Assembly (NCBI RefSeq): GCF_003590095.1
Contig: NC_039481.1
Span: 4,588,001-4,652,000, forward strand
Direction of reading: 5' to 3'
DNA length: 64,000 nt
Origin: Trichoplusia ni
Lineage: Eukaryota > Arthropoda > Insecta > Lepidoptera > Noctuidae
Shown: positions 62,259-64,000 of the stretch, one piece after another
Layout of the letters: each line of letters starts with the position of its first letter
How positions within the stretch are numbered: position 1 is the first letter of the stretch
Made by a program: the position numbers and the translations under genes
The notes under the pieces: generated by a model
What the model was told of the DNA's origin: nothing
The model's database searches: none
Seen by the model: the letters and a program-made list of their open reading frames with translations, nothing else

Positions 62259-64000
62259 TTGTAACATGCTTTCGTAATTTGTTGTTACCCCTGACAAGCT
62301 GAACTTGAGTCATCACAGATACACAATCGTCCTTCATTTCCTTAGGATTACCTACTTTTACTTCTGTAATCATTGTACTTGTCAATTTCCACTCAACATG
62401 ACGTTAATCAACAGATATTGAATCCAAACAGGGTCAACACTTCACCGACGACTATTCGGACCTTACGAAACGTATTGCCTGCTTAGTGCGACTATAAAAG
62501 AGATAAAACTATCCATCTGAGTAGTACCATCTTGCTCTATTAGTTCATGGATCTTGGTTCTAGATCGTCATAATATATGACTGTGTCAGCGTTGCATTGC
62601 CACTGACACGCGCCCGGGTCAGGTTGCACAATGCCTATTAAGTCATTACTAACAAAGGTGAACGTGGTATTTATCCATAAAGGTAATTACAGCAAAGCTC
62701 AACTATGTACTACGAGTATTTCTTGATTCACTCCTGCAAGGTTAAAGAAGTATTTTTATAAATTCCGAATTCTGTTCCTTAATTACATGTGAGTAGAGCT
62801 AATTAACATTGATGTAGTGATGATGTAAGTATGTTGAAATATCGGAAGACAGAATAAAATATACAAGCTCGTGGCAAGGTAAAACTTTTACATCCATGTC
62901 ACACGGTTAATTTAAATAATCGAATTTTTCATAGTAATACACATAACATCTTTATCTCATCTCGTTGGTCTTACTTTACATGTGTACTATAATACCCGCA
63001 TAGTAACTAAGCTATAAATAAACCACAAGTAGTAATTACAACAAATTGTAATTGATATGATTGCAAATAAAGTAATCAACTGCAATAAGTTGTTCAAGTA
63101 CTAGGTAACTAAAGGTCAAGCAAAGAATAGTTAAAGAATGTTATGAGTGACATCATACTTGAGATGAAACGGTTCGAATACAATAATTATGGGATGAATG
63201 AAAAAAAAATATGAACTAAGAAGCAGTTTTTCTCTTAACCTGAAAGCTTGCAAGGATTAACAATACACGTATTGAGTTGGACACAAAACCGATACTATAG
63301 GACCAGAAAATATTTTCGATAGTGATGAAAATAAAACATTGTTATGACTTAGTTAATGAAACAGAAATATTAAATTCCTCGATGCCCAGTTCCATCCGTG
63401 TAGTAAAATAGGCCACGTGTTTGAGGTCAGTATGGCTGGACGGAGACAGTGCAACGAACTATTTGGAGCGATGCGACATTTAATTCCAAGAACAGCGACT
63501 CGACTCGACTCGGCCGAGAGCCAGCCGAATACCGATTGAAAGCACGGACTTTGTTACCCACACGCTAAACGGCCATTTTATTGCATTTGCACAGTTATTA
63601 GCGGATCTGATGTTTTGAACACCTCATTTGATTTGCGTAGCACGACTGGTGTCAACAGACAACTATTTGGATGCAGATTGCATACTATGGCTGTTCGAAA
63701 GTAATTCCTATTCAAAATAAGCTTCCTTGAATTTCATTCCAAAGATTTGTTACTCCAAGCATCGTCATTCCGTTTATCTATCAAATAGTTCCCTCAGAAA
63801 CACCACAGCCCCTACATTTTTAATATCAGGTAAATCTCGGGCATACTAAGAAGCGTCGCAGAACCGTCGGCAAACATCCGTCACCTGTCCTTGGCCTTCA
63901 ACAAACAAACCAATGAACTCTCTAATGTGCAATTTTGTCACCCAGCCAGTGTTTACACTTCGGCAGCACACATCTAAGGAACTTTGCCACATTTACCTTA

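Larger units (their letters stand above)
58690..64000. other. Right-hand non-coding stretch
   Basis: No exon is recognised. It contains a GC-rich patch at 59510-59900, an RTE-type repeat end at 61937-62258 and a CpG-richer patch at 63440-63550 with a short CGACT tandem (GACTCGACTCGACTCGG). The rest is AT-rich and featureless. Confidence 0.45.

Overview
The window is eukaryotic DNA, almost certainly from a moth or butterfly. It is AT-rich, its genes are split by GT-AG introns, and it is littered with decayed repeats. One of these is the 3' end of an element I know to be widespread in Lepidoptera (61937-62258). There is no bacterial-type operon, CRISPR array, rRNA gene or intact mobile element.

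Three genes can be supported from the sequence. (1) At 11554-11752 (- strand) lies a CpG-richer first coding exon that reads like the N-terminus of malic enzyme. It appears to carry a 1-nt frameshift, and the rest of the gene is not visible to the left, so it should continue beyond the edge. (2) At 26651-29859 (+ strand) is a complete seven-exon gene for the alpha subunit of translation initiation factor eIF2B (303 aa). (3) At 32340-43730 (- strand), tail to tail with it, are the coiled-coil, linker, SH2 and kinase exons of an insect FER/FPS non-receptor tyrosine kinase. Its N-terminal FCH exons are not found in the window.

Layout: 1-11553 is AT-rich repeat-bearing DNA, probably malic enzyme intron. 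11554-11752 is the malic enzyme first exon. 11836-26580 is intergenic or upstream DNA with relic repeats and a pair of perfect hairpins. 26651-29873 is eIF2B-alpha with a tRNA-type SINE in intron 5. 29874-32077 is the convergent intergenic spacer. 32078-43730 is FER. 43731-64000 is repeat-bearing DNA, either the FER 5' intron or flank, with several CpG-richer patches that could be promoters.

The most interesting signal is inside FER. Just upstream of the SH2 exon, an unlisted short exon (38080-38190) has its own ATG and a phase-0 donor that fits the SH2 exon exactly. It predicts a 412-aa SH2-kinase protein without the F-BAR half, which is the architecture of mammalian FerT and of the short Drosophila Fer isoform. 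A second signal is a small fold-back repeat family bounded by GTAAG/CTTAC. Several copies are in the window, one of them in the FER 3' UTR. I see no sign of a wholly new biological system; the genes are conserved housekeeping and signalling genes.
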